Part shown: piece by piece, positions 1-8,077 of the stretch
Layout: every line of letters starts with the position of its first letter
Numbering within the stretch: position 1 is the stretch's first letter
Origin: Nitrospira defluvii
GTDB lineage: Bacteria; Nitrospirota; Nitrospiria; Nitrospirales; Nitrospiraceae
Assembly (NCBI RefSeq): GCF_905220995.1
Contig: NZ_CAJNBJ010000016.1
Coordinates: 1-64,000, forward strand
DNA: 64,000 bases
Direction: 5' to 3'
Notes under the pieces: model-generated
Told to the model about the DNA's origin: nothing
The model's database searches: none
What the model saw: the letters and a program-made list of their open reading frames with translations, nothing else
Translations under genes and position numbers: made by a program

Positions 1-623
1 CGCGAATGTGCTCCCGCGCCATTCTACTGAACAAGGGGGAGATCGTCCAGGCCGGCGCGGCGCATGACGTCGTGAACCACTACTTGCATGCCGGCCACAT
101 CCAGCCGTCAGTCGAATGGCCGGACTCGGCACAGGCCCCGGGCAATGACATCGTGCGCCTGCGGGCGGTCCGCGTCAAAACCGAGGCCGGGCGGATTGCC
201 GACCGATTCGACATCCGGAAGCCGATTGATCTCGAAGTCGAGTTTGATGTGTTGAAGGCCGGACATATCTTCGTCCCGGTCTTCAATCTCTACAACGAAG
301 AAGACGTCACCGTGTTTATCGCCCATGATCGAGACCCGGCCTGGCAGCGAACTCCACGAGGAGTCGGCCGATATGTGTCCACGGCCAGGATTCCCGGCAA
401 TTTTCTCGCAGAAGGGATGATGACCGTCGCATCCCTCATGATGACCGAAGATCCCTTCCGTCTCCATGCCCATGCACCACGGGTCATCGGATTTCGTGTG
501 GATGACAGCGGCGACGGAGACTCAGCACGGGGCGACTTCCATGGCCGGTGGCCGGGAGTCGTTCGTCCGCTGTTGGAATGGCGCACGCGGTTTGAAGCTG
601 TCCGACGTGTGACACCGGATTGA
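1..623 (+). CDS. Wzt-type polysaccharide ABC transporter ATP-binding protein, C-terminal part (5' end outside window)
   Basis: The reading frame is open from the left edge, so the start and the nucleotide-binding core are missing. The first visible residues (RMCSRAILLNKGEIVQAG) fit the end of an ABC ATPase domain just after the H-loop. The remaining ~180 residues resemble the C-terminal beta-sandwich domain of Wzt/TagH-like ATPases, which recognises the glycan end before export. This suggests an O-antigen or capsule exporter lying mostly to the left of the window. It is convergent with the next gene. The assignment rests on domain resemblance and the partner permease is not visible. Confidence 0.75.
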   Translation, partial: RMCSRAILLNKGEIVQAGAAHDVVNHYLHAGHIQPSVEWPDSAQAPGNDIVRLRAVRVKTEAGRIADRFDIRKPIDLEVEFDVLKAGHIFVPVFNLYNEEDVTVFIAHDRDPAWQRTPRGVGRYVSTARIPGNFLAEGMMTVASLMMTEDPFRLHAHAPRVIGFRVDDSGDGDSARGDFHGRWPGVVRPLLEWRTRFEAVRRVTPD

Positions 624-678
624 CAGCCGCGGCAGGGTGACGGCCGTAGACAATATTCCCGTGTCCGTAACTCGACGA

Positions 679-1353
679 CTAGGCATGTTCGGTCATAAAC
701 CAACCGGCGATGGAGAGTCGCTTGTGGTGACCAGCCGTTTGATCGACACGGCAGACCCGATGAAAACGCGGCACCGTAAACATGACGAGGGATCCCGGTT
801 TCGGAACGATACAGTGCGTGATAGCCAATTCCGGCTTCCCGTCCTGTGATGCACCTATCGCCTCGTAGATCATCAATTCGCCGCCCCAATCACATTCCCA
901 CTGCTCGTGAAAATAACTGACGAGCGCGAGCCGTCGACGAGGCGCGGGCTTTCCACCGGTCGAATGCCCCTGATCCGTATCGTCATGCGTCAGCAAGCAA
1001 TCGCCTGCTCCGTAGGAGTAATAGCTGAATCCAAGGTGACGCCGCGTGATGTTCGGAAACGACTCGATGTACTGCTGGATGCAGGGCATCTCCAGTCGAC
1101 TCAGCAACAAGCGTCCCTGCGGCTGCGCGATTTCTGCCTTGGCCCAATTACCCGAGTTTGGAAAGTCCTGTCGGACATAGGTCATGTTCTGCAATTGATT
1201 CCAATTGGCCCGCTCCATCGCCTGACGGAATTGGCTACGCTCCTCTGCCGACCAGAAGTTCTCAATCACCAGCACCGGCGTCTTGTGAAACGAGAACGCC
1301 TCCAGCCCACCCGACAACTGTGATGATCCGACTTGTCCAGATACGATCTTCAT
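679..1353 (-). CDS. 2-oxoglutarate/Fe(II)-dependent oxygenase (prolyl-4-hydroxylase-like)
   Basis: This is a protein of about 224 residues with the double-stranded beta-helix oxygenase signature. An HxD iron-binding pair lies in LLTHDDTDQ, the distal histidine is in FHRVCRV, and the arginine of HKRLSIAGWF should bind 2-oxoglutarate. Such enzymes hydroxylate amino-acid side chains or small molecules; the substrate is unknown here. I chose the ATG at 1353 because AAGGGA lies six bases upstream, rather than a TTG at 1386. It is the last gene of a minus-strand run and follows the ABC-2 permease by 33 bases, so it may modify something the exporter handles (inference). Confidence 0.8.
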   Translation of the reverse strand: MKIVSGQVGSSQLSGGLEAFSFHKTPVLVIENFWSAEERSQFRQAMERANWNQLQNMTYVRQDFPNSGNWAKAEIAQPQGRLLLSRLEMPCIQQYIESFPNITRRHLGFSYYSYGAGDCLLTHDDTDQGHSTGGKPAPRRRLALVSYFHEQWECDWGGELMIYEAIGASQDGKPELAITHCIVPKPGSLVMFTVPRFHRVCRVDQTAGHHKRLSIAGWFMTEHA

Positions 1354-1386
1354 GCCATTCCCTTGGTACCGGCAGAGCCGGTTCAA

Positions 1387-2178
1387 CTATTCACCCACGC
1401 GCACCAATGAACCCCGTTCTTTACACACATTGAAGGTATGATGAAACCAAAGAATGACGGCCCCGAGATAGAACAGATTCAGGCCGCTCGCCAAGCTGAG
1501 ACTGGTCAGCGGCGCCACGTGCGTCGCGAGCAGACCCCGCATGCCTTCAAAGACATGTGCGGCCGGGTTCATCCAGGCCACACCCCTCAACCACACCGGC
1601 AACACATCCATCGGATAAAACACGCAGGAGATCGGTTGAAAGAGGAAAACCATGCTCCACGCCAACACCTCCGCCTCCTGCCCGAAACGCATGATCAGTG
1701 AGGTCGTGAAGACCCCGATAATCCATCCCGTCAAGACCAGATTCATGATGAATGGCATCAACCAAATTCCAATGATGAAGACATTGTAGCCGTAAAACAA
1801 CCAGGCACAGAGGGACATGACCATCGACACCGCGGTCACCTTGAATAGACTCATGACCATGGTCGCGGCCAGAAACTCGCTGGGGGTGAGGGGACTGGCA
1901 AAGAGATTCATCAAATTGCGGGCCCACAGTTCTTCGAGAAATGAAATCGTAATGCCCTGCTGCGACCGAAACAATACGTCCCACAGAATGAGTGCTCCGA
2001 GCAGAAACGTCACCACGGCCGGCATCTGCCCTTGAAAGGTCGCGAGGTAGACCGTAATGAATCCCCAGACCACCAAATCCAAAAACGGCCAGTAGATAAT
2101 CTCCATCACTCGCGGCAAGCTGCGCCGATACAGATAGAGATGGCGAACGACGAGGGCGGCGATGCGATGGTAGGTCAT
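1387..2178 (-). CDS. ABC-2 type transporter permease
   Basis: This is a 263-residue integral membrane protein with about six hydrophobic segments and the layout of the ABC-2 membrane family (NodJ/DrrB/Wzm-like). A conserved-looking stretch near the fifth helix reads FQPISCVFYPMDVLP, matching the usual 'P..yPl..lP' region. It starts six bases after the stop of the Cys/His-tailed membrane protein and shares its operon with the ABC ATPase at 2710-3438, which should energise it. The substrate could be a glycan, lipid or small molecule; sequence alone does not decide. Confidence 0.85.
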   Translation of the reverse strand: MTYHRIAALVVRHLYLYRRSLPRVMEIIYWPFLDLVVWGFITVYLATFQGQMPAVVTFLLGALILWDVLFRSQQGITISFLEELWARNLMNLFASPLTPSEFLAATMVMSLFKVTAVSMVMSLCAWLFYGYNVFIIGIWLMPFIMNLVLTGWIIGVFTTSLIMRFGQEAEVLAWSMVFLFQPISCVFYPMDVLPVWLRGVAWMNPAAHVFEGMRGLLATHVAPLTSLSLASGLNLFYLGAVILWFHHTFNVCKERGSLVRVGE

Positions 2179-2184
2179 CGGTAG

Positions 2185-2664
2185 CTAGGGTTTCCCTTCG
2201 CAAGGCTTCTCGTGACACGACTGCTCAAAACAGGGTTTCTGCTGACAGGGGTGTTCCTCAACCGGCTGCTCATGACAATGTCCGCACCCGCCGGCCTCTT
2301 CCTGATGCGGGCCGAGGAGTTGCTGGAACATCAACACACTTCCCTCAACAAACGCCGGGCCGATCCGCCGTCCATCCTCCAAACGGCAAGCCGCCGCCAC
2401 GAGCAAGGCCATCGGAAATCCAGCCAGCCCCAGATGCAAGGCCGAACTACCCAGCCGTGCGGCATCGATCGCCCAGAACACCCCGGTTAACGACAACGCG
2501 GCAATCGTCGTGCTGCTGACACTGCTCATGAAGATGGCCCACCCCGAAGTCCCCCGAGCCAGCCCAATGGCGCCTACGACAAACCAGAGGAGCCCCCATG
2601 CGAACATCAATCCGAGTCCGCCCATGAGAAGGCCCACGCCGAACGACACCCCTGTATCAACCAT
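2185..2664 (-). CDS. Small membrane protein with Cys/His-rich C-terminal tail, function unknown
   Basis: The 159-residue protein has three or four hydrophobic segments in residues 5-95, then a soluble tail. From residue 120 the tail carries six cysteines (127, 130, 140, 145, 150, 155) and four histidines, in short PC/HE/KP-rich units. This looks like a metal-binding tail. The literal CGHCH at 127-131 matches a haem c motif, but there is no signal for export of this end and no neighbouring cytochrome-like sequence in the tail. It sits between the ATPase and permease genes of an ABC-2 exporter, so it may be an accessory subunit. I do not recognise the family. Confidence 0.7.
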   Translation of the reverse strand: MVDTGVSFGVGLLMGGLGLMFAWGLLWFVVGAIGLARGTSGWAIFMSSVSSTTIAALSLTGVFWAIDAARLGSSALHLGLAGFPMALLVAAACRLEDGRRIGPAFVEGSVLMFQQLLGPHQEEAGGCGHCHEQPVEEHPCQQKPCFEQSCHEKPCEGKP

Positions 2665-2709
2665 GACTGCGCTTACTCCCTGTTCACGTCGACCTCGCCC
2701 GATCTCCGA

Positions 2710-3438
2710 CTACTGTTCGCGGGCAAGTTTGAGAAATACCTCTTCCAGGTCCGATTGTCCGAACCGGGCCACAATATCCCTGGCCTTGCCCTCCGCAACG
2801 ATTTTCCCCCGCTGCAAAAAAATAATACGATCTGACATCTCTTCCATCTCTCGCATGTTGTGCGAAGTATAGAGAATGCTGAGCCCGGTGGCCTGCCGCT
2901 CCTCCAGCAGAACTTCCCGGATCTTGTGCGCAACATCCGGGTCCAGACTCGCCGTCGGTTCATCGAGGAACAAGACCTTGGGCTTGGTCAATAACGCCTT
3001 CGCCAACGTCAACCGCGTCATTTGTCCGGACGAGAGTTTGCGGGTCAGCTTATGCCGCCACTCGTTCATGTCTAGCTTTTGTATCATATCGTCGACGAGG
3101 CCGGCGACATCAGGCAAGCCATACAGCCGGCCGATGACGCGAAGGTTTTCCTCCACCGTCAGGGAATAGGGCAGCGAGATGTAGGTGGAGGAGAAATTGA
3201 CCTGCTGCAGAATCGCCTCTCGATGCGACTGCAAGTCGAGGCCGAACATCTTGATCGAGCCCGATGTGGGCGTCACAAGCCCCAACATCATTTGAAAGGT
3301 CGTGGTTTTCCCCGCACCATTCGGCCCCAACAACCCGAGAATCTCGCCGTGTCCGATCTCGAATGAAATGCCGTCCACCGCGGTAAAGGCGCCGAACTGT
3401 TTGCGAAGATTACGTACTTCGACCACCGAGACTGACAT
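2710..3438 (-). CDS. ABC-2 type transporter ATP-binding protein
   Basis: This is a single-domain ABC ATPase of 242 residues. The Walker A GPNGAGKT is at 38-45, the signature reads LSSGQ, the Walker B is VLFLDEP, and the H-loop is in TSHNMREM. The C-terminus resembles the CcmA/DrrA/NatA group of exporter ATPases. It follows the multihaem cytochrome gene by 20 bases and heads the set ATPase, Cys/His-tailed protein, permease, oxygenase. It should power export through the permease at 1387-2178. Confidence 0.92.
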   Translation of the reverse strand: MSVSVVEVRNLRKQFGAFTAVDGISFEIGHGEILGLLGPNGAGKTTTFQMMLGLVTPTSGSIKMFGLDLQSHREAILQQVNFSSTYISLPYSLTVEENLRVIGRLYGLPDVAGLVDDMIQKLDMNEWRHKLTRKLSSGQMTRLTLAKALLTKPKVLFLDEPTASLDPDVAHKIREVLLEERQATGLSILYTSHNMREMEEMSDRIIFLQRGKIVAEGKARDIVARFGQSDLEEVFLKLAREQ

Positions 3439-3458
3439 GGCGCAGATGGGTCCGTGGG

Positions 3459-4166
3459 TTAAAAGGACAGGAATTCCGTGAGCTTCTCAGGCAGATGGCA
3501 CGTCTCGCACTTTCGGCTCAGTACGCGACCTTCGTATTCGGTCTTGTTGTCGTGACAACGGAAGCAGTCCGCCTGAGCCCGTTTATGCAACACCGAGCCT
3601 TCAGGATGTTCCGGCTTCCAAGGCCGACTGTCTGCCGACACATGCCCGCGCGGGATCACGATCGGATACCCCTTGATGGGTTTCTCATGCACCACCGCTC
3701 CATGACAGGTCGTACATCCCTCACCCTGCTTGCGCTGGTCGAAGGCCGCCATATGCTTGCGGTGACTCATGATCAGCCCGACATCGTTGACCGGAGCCGG
3801 CAGATCACGCGTCGCAATCTCCGACACACGCAGGATGTTACGGTGGCACCCGAGACAGACCGCGGAATCGATATGCGCCTGCAAATTATGCGGTTCCGTC
3901 GGTGTCCCGAAGAGATAAATAGCGACATCTCTCGTGCCGTGCCAGGCCTTATCCTGCAACCAGCCGACAACTCCAGGCCGGACGTGGCAGGCGACACACT
4001 CCACCTCTTTATGGGAAGACTGCAGCCAACGTTCGTAGGCGGGCTGAATGGTATGGCAGCTGGCGCAGAACTTCGGATGGTTGGTCAGCGGAACCGCAAC
4101 TCCCCCTATAGCCAATGCGCCGGCCAAGATCGCTCCGAACACAATGGCAGGGGTCTTACGCATCAT
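3459..4166 (-). CDS. Six-haem c-type cytochrome, NapC/NirT-like
   Basis: The 235-residue protein begins with an uncleaved-looking membrane anchor (residues 8-26). It contains six CxxCH haem-attachment motifs starting at residues 34, 57, 104, 151, 201 and 220. The first two, close to the anchor, resemble NapC/NirT quinol dehydrogenases, while the later spacing differs from the classic four-haem family. It probably passes electrons between the quinone pool and a periplasmic partner. The start overlaps the end of mobB by 11 bases, which implies co-translation with molybdenum-cofactor genes. No partner reductase is present in the window. Confidence 0.85.
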   Translation of the reverse strand: MMRKTPAIVFGAILAGALAIGGVAVPLTNHPKFCASCHTIQPAYERWLQSSHKEVECVACHVRPGVVGWLQDKAWHGTRDVAIYLFGTPTEPHNLQAHIDSAVCLGCHRNILRVSEIATRDLPAPVNDVGLIMSHRKHMAAFDQRKQGEGCTTCHGAVVHEKPIKGYPIVIPRGHVSADSRPWKPEHPEGSVLHKRAQADCFRCHDNKTEYEGRVLSRKCETCHLPEKLTEFLSF

Positions 4167-4665
4167 CCCGTCGAGGTTTGGGAAAATGCCGGATGATCAA
4201 TTCCGCCACTCCGGTCACGTCATCGGGATCAAGCAAGGGCACCGACGTCTCAACCGGCTTGTTGGAAACGATAGCCAACAGGCCGTCCTGCGAAACGGGG
4301 ACTTCTCCGATCTGATCACGGACCACCACGATCTTCGGATAACCCTCGCTGCGCCACCCCTCGGCCAAAATCAAATCGTAAGAAGCGTCCAGGTAATGTT
4401 CGCGCACATCCTCGACATTCATGTGATCCGAGACATCGGCAAACATGGCCAGGCTGCTCTTGGAAATGATCACGACACTGCTCGCACCGGCCTGTTTGTG
4501 CCGCCAGCTGTCTTTGCCTTCCGTGTCCAGATCAAATCCATGGCCGGCATGTTTCACGGTCGCCACCTTATATCCCGCCCGCACCAACAGCGGGATCACG
4601 CGCTCGATGAGCGTCGTCTTCCCGCTGTTCGACCGGCCGACAAAAGACAGGATAGGTACCGACAT
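4156..4665 (-). CDS. mobB: Molybdopterin-guanine dinucleotide biosynthesis protein B
   Basis: This GTP-binding accessory protein of molybdenum cofactor maturation has the P-loop GRSNSGKT near its N-terminus and the MobB-typical segments VATVKHAGHG and LILAEGWR. About 170 residues is the normal length. I prefer the ATG at 4665 because GAAAGGAA lies just upstream; an in-frame start at 4689 would overlap moeA by four bases. It follows moeA and overlaps the cytochrome gene downstream. Together they suggest that cofactor synthesis and a periplasmic electron carrier are made from one transcript. Confidence 0.9.
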   Translation of the reverse strand: MSVPILSFVGRSNSGKTTLIERVIPLLVRAGYKVATVKHAGHGFDLDTEGKDSWRHKQAGASSVVIISKSSLAMFADVSDHMNVEDVREHYLDASYDLILAEGWRSEGYPKIVVVRDQIGEVPVSQDGLLAIVSNKPVETSVPLLDPDDVTGVAELIIRHFPKPRRDDA

Positions 4666-4685
4666 CACCGTGTTCCTTTCGCGGC

Positions 4686-5987
4686 TCAACAGCAGGAGGG
4701 ACGATGGCCCGTGGTAGGAGCCGGAGCAGCCTGTTCCAACCAGGCCGAACCACTGAGAAGCTGCACCGTCACTGAATCACCGGGATGTATGCGTTCCACG
4801 TCGACGGGAATATCGATCAGGCAGTTGGCTTTGACCATCGAGGTGAGAATCCCGGATCCCTGATCACCGGTGGTCCGAACCTTGAACACACCGCCTTCAC
4901 GCCATAAGACCCCGCGCAGGAAGTGTCGACGGTCATTTCTTTTCGAAAACTTTTCCTGAAACTCCGCCTGCAGCATCGGGCGCCCGTAGCTGCTGGCCCC
5001 GGACAACTTGAGCATGGCAGGACGCACCAGTTGCTCAAAGGTCACCATGGAGGAGACCGGATTTCCAGGCAACCCGAACGCCAGCTTCCCTTGAATTTTT
5101 CCGAACGCGAGCGGCTGCCCCGGGCGGATGGCCAACTTCCAAAAATTCATCTCGGCGCCGAGATCCCGGAAGACGGCCTTCGTAAAATCGTAGTCCCCCA
5201 TCGACACTCCGCCGGACAGCACTAGAATATCGGCGTTCAACCCGTGGGAGATCTTTTCCTTCAAGGCGGCCGGCGTATCCCGCGCAATACCGAGAAGAAT
5301 CGGCACTCCGCCGGCTTCTTGGACGGCCGCCGCGATTCCATAACTATTCGAATTGATGATCTTCTCTTCACTGAATCGTTCGTCCAAGTCGGCCAACTCA
5401 TCCCCCGTCGACAAAATTGCTACCCGTGGACGCTGGTACACCAGCACGAACGATTTCGCCAGGATGGCCAACATCCCCGCTTCACCGGACCGGATCCTTG
5501 TGCCTTTGGGAATAATGCAGTCGCCCTGCTTGACATCTTCGCCCTGCGGACGGATGTTGGCCCCGCGAGTTTCCGGCTTGAACACACGCACCGATTCAGG
5601 TGTATGCTCGGTATCTTCGACCTTGACCACCGTATCGGCGCCCTTCGGGATGGGCGCACCGGTCATGATCCGGATAGCCTGCCCCTTCCCGACAGACTGC
5701 GTCGGCATTTTTCCAGCCGGGACATCTTCGATAACGGTCAACGTGACAGGCTTGCTGATCGCATGGTCCTGGGCGATATCCTCCGCGCGCACTGCGAATC
5801 CGTCCATCGCGGAATTGTCCCACGGTGGATTATGGCGTTCGGCAATCACATCCTCGCCGAGCACGCGGCCCAGCGCGTCGAGAATCGACACTTTTTCAAG
5901 GCCTAACGGAGCAGCGGCATCCAACACGATCCGCTGGGCTTCGTGAAGCGGAGTCAATCCAGTCAAGGCATCGGGAGCTTTCACCAC
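4686..5987 (-). CDS. moeA: Molybdopterin molybdenumtransferase
   Basis: MoeA inserts molybdate into adenylylated molybdopterin, the last step of molybdenum-cofactor formation. The 433-residue protein shows the standard domains: MoeA N-terminal region with NPPWDNSAMDGFAVR, the MoCF fold with ILSTGDEL and LSGGVSMGDYD, and a C-terminal beta domain. The length is close to the usual 400-410 residues. It lies 12 bases downstream of the Mrp-family gene and immediately upstream of mobB on the same strand. Confidence 0.95.
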   Translation of the reverse strand: MVKAPDALTGLTPLHEAQRIVLDAAAPLGLEKVSILDALGRVLGEDVIAERHNPPWDNSAMDGFAVRAEDIAQDHAISKPVTLTVIEDVPAGKMPTQSVGKGQAIRIMTGAPIPKGADTVVKVEDTEHTPESVRVFKPETRGANIRPQGEDVKQGDCIIPKGTRIRSGEAGMLAILAKSFVLVYQRPRVAILSTGDELADLDERFSEEKIINSNSYGIAAAVQEAGGVPILLGIARDTPAALKEKISHGLNADILVLSGGVSMGDYDFTKAVFRDLGAEMNFWKLAIRPGQPLAFGKIQGKLAFGLPGNPVSSMVTFEQLVRPAMLKLSGASSYGRPMLQAEFQEKFSKRNDRRHFLRGVLWREGGVFKVRTTGDQGSGILTSMVKANCLIDIPVDVERIHPGDSVTVQLLSGSAWLEQAAPAPTTGHRPSCC

Positions 5988-5999
5988 ATCACCATCCGA

Positions 6000-6956
6000 T
6001 CAATGTTGCTGGCGTGGCGCCAGCTTGATGAGCGAGCCACTCTTCTTGCAGAACGCCTCAACCTGGTTGGCAATATCATGATAGGCCTGAGCGGTCGCCG
6101 AGTCAGAATTGAACAGCGCAAACGGCTCCCCCGCATCACTTTGTGTCACCACATCAGGATCCAACGGAATCCGGCCAAGGAACGGGACGCCCATATCCGA
6201 CGCAGAAGCTTCACCACCGCCTTTCCGAAAGACATTCACTTCCTTATGGCAGTGTGGACATTCGAGCCCACTCATGTTTTCGACGATCCCGATGATCGGC
6301 ACTTCACTATCCTTGCAGAAGGTCACCGACTTACGGGAGTCGAGCAACGCCACCTCTTGAGGCGTCGTGATGATCACGGCTCCGCTGACCCCACCAAGCA
6401 GATCGATGGTGGTCACCGATTCGTTTCCGGTACCCGGAGGGAGATCAATCAGGAGGAAATTGAGATCCTGCCACTCCACTCCACCCAGCAATTGATTGAT
6501 GAATTCGTATTTGTAGGCATCCCGCCAGATAATCGGATCATCGGAGTTTTGCAAAAGAAACGACATCGAGGCGATTTTCATATTGTAGGCCTGAAACGGA
6601 ATGATCCCGCCTGACGTGCTGATCTTCAGCTTTTGCCCTTCGGCCCCTACCATCTTCGGGATATTGGGGCCATGGATATCCATGTCACAGATGCCCACAT
6701 GCCACCCCTTTAACGCCAGACTGACGGCAAGATTGGTGGTGCAGGTGCTCTTACCCACGCCTCCCTTATTGCTCATGACGAGCACTTTGTATTCAATCCG
6801 TTCCATTCGTTTGGCGACGAGCCACCGGCTGTGACCTTCCTTATCCTTCTGGCAGGTTTCATTTTCGTCGCAAATGGCACAGGCCCACATATAGGTACAG
6901 GCATCTCCGCCGCTGCTGGAACCGGGCTGTGAAATGACATTTAACTCGCGTGGCAT
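6000..6956 (-). CDS. mrp: Mrp/NBP35-family iron-sulfur carrier ATPase with N-terminal cysteine cluster
   Basis: This is a P-loop ATPase of about 318 residues that assembles or carries Fe-S clusters. The deviant Walker A KGGVGKST is at 64-71, the DMDIHGPN and LPPGTGNE motifs follow, and the C-terminal pair CPHC should bridge a cluster at the dimer interface. Unlike most bacterial Mrp/ApbC proteins it has an N-terminal C-x5-C-x2-C-x5-C set (residues 20, 26, 29, 35), whose last three spacings match the ferredoxin-like motif of eukaryotic NBP35. I chose the ATG at 6956 for its GAGGAG ribosome site. It is upstream of moeA in the operon. Confidence 0.92.
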   Translation of the reverse strand: MPRELNVISQPGSSSGGDACTYMWACAICDENETCQKDKEGHSRWLVAKRMERIEYKVLVMSNKGGVGKSTCTTNLAVSLALKGWHVGICDMDIHGPNIPKMVGAEGQKLKISTSGGIIPFQAYNMKIASMSFLLQNSDDPIIWRDAYKYEFINQLLGGVEWQDLNFLLIDLPPGTGNESVTTIDLLGGVSGAVIITTPQEVALLDSRKSVTFCKDSEVPIIGIVENMSGLECPHCHKEVNVFRKGGGEASASDMGVPFLGRIPLDPDVVTQSDAGEPFALFNSDSATAQAYHDIANQVEAFCKKSGSLIKLAPRQQH

Positions 6957-7036
6957 CCTAGACTCCTCGTACAACGTACATCTTGCTGCATGGGACGAAA
7001 GCAAGCCTTCGTCGCCTTCCTCGTTCCCGGCTCGAA

Positions 7037-7984
7037 CTAGTGTCGACGGCCACCGGTCGGCACACCGACATACTCACTGTCTCCCCCGCCGGCGGGGAGC
7101 GAGGGACTCGGCTTCCCGACGCCGGGTCCTGCGGCGGCTACCGCCGGGACAAGCGCCTGGGCCTGCGCCTCGGTCTTCTTCTTGTTGAAGATCCCTGCGC
7201 TGACGATCCCGACTTCATAGAAAATATACATGGGCAAGGCCATCAGGCATTGATTGAATGGGTCCGGCGTCGGCGTGAGAATCGCCGCAAAGATAAACGC
7301 CGTCAAGAAGGCCCACTTGCGATACCGCTTCAAGAGCGGAGCGTCCACCCACCCAAGCTTGGCCAACAAGGTAATTACCAGCGGCACTTCGAAAATTAGC
7401 CCGAAGACCAGCAGAAACCACAGTGCGAAGCCGACGTATTGCGCAATCGAGAGTTGCGGAATGAATCCGGCATTGACACCATACGAAATCAAAAAGTTCA
7501 ACGCAAAGGGCAAGACGAAGAAGAAGGAGAACAACAGCCCGAGATAAAAGGCCAACGTGCTGAGGATCACAAACGGGCCGACGAATCGCCGTTCTTGCGC
7601 GTGCAAGCCGGGAACCACGAAATGCCAAAACTCCAGCAAAATGTAGGGCGTGCCCAGCACCAGCGCAAATAACCCCGCGACCTTGACATTCTGCCAGAGG
7701 GCTTCGGCTGGTGCGAGAAAGACGAATGGAACTGTGGGAAGGTCGGTTGGAATCCAGGAAAGGGACCCCGGCACGAACATGTTTTGAAGCGGGATCCGGA
7801 TCCACTTCACCAGCGTGTCGGCATAAAAGAACGTGCCGACAAAAATAATGGCCGTGACGATGACCGCACGGGTCAACCGGACTTGGAGCTCAACCAAGTG
7901 CTCCATGACCGGCATTTTTTTATCTTCAAGCGGCTTGAAGACCGTATCTTGCAGCCACTCTTGAAACTTGAACCCGTCAGCCAT
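7037..7984 (-). CDS. tatC: Sec-independent protein translocase TatC
   Basis: TatC recognises twin-arginine signal peptides and forms the core of the Tat export complex. The protein has six membrane segments and begins with KKMPVMEHLVELQVRL, the expected first cytoplasmic region. At 315 residues it is longer than the ~250 of typical TatC because of a Gly/Pro/Ala-rich cytoplasmic tail of about 55 residues. No tatA or tatB lies nearby. It sits between htrA and the Mrp/Moco genes, consistent with export of folded cofactor enzymes; the polyphenol oxidase at 62327 is one visible Tat substrate candidate. Confidence 0.95.
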   Translation of the reverse strand: MADGFKFQEWLQDTVFKPLEDKKMPVMEHLVELQVRLTRAVIVTAIIFVGTFFYADTLVKWIRIPLQNMFVPGSLSWIPTDLPTVPFVFLAPAEALWQNVKVAGLFALVLGTPYILLEFWHFVVPGLHAQERRFVGPFVILSTLAFYLGLLFSFFFVLPFALNFLISYGVNAGFIPQLSIAQYVGFALWFLLVFGLIFEVPLVITLLAKLGWVDAPLLKRYRKWAFLTAFIFAAILTPTPDPFNQCLMALPMYIFYEVGIVSAGIFNKKKTEAQAQALVPAVAAAGPGVGKPSPSLPAGGGDSEYVGVPTGGRRH

Positions 7985-8009
7985 GCGTATTTACAAAATT
8001 GATGTGACC

Positions 8010-8062
8010 GTAATCCGGCGAGCGGGAACCAGAATCTTGTCCCGGCCCGCTCGCCGGATTAC
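8010..8062. repeat. Perfect 17-bp inverted repeat between htrA and tatC
   Basis: The arm gtaatccggcgagcggg at 8010-8026 is exactly complementary to 8046-8062, with a 19-base loop. In minus-strand RNA it would form a strong hairpin after the htrA stop and before tatC. No U-run follows, so it is not a standard intrinsic terminator. It could be an attenuator, an RNA-stability element or a REP-like repeat. Confidence 0.75.
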
Positions 8063-8077
8063 ACCCTCATCAATGCC

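Noticed and set aside
2185-2664. CGHCH at residues 127-131 as a haem c site
   Set aside because: It lies in a short Cys/His-rich tail without other cytochrome features; metal binding by the whole tail explains it better.
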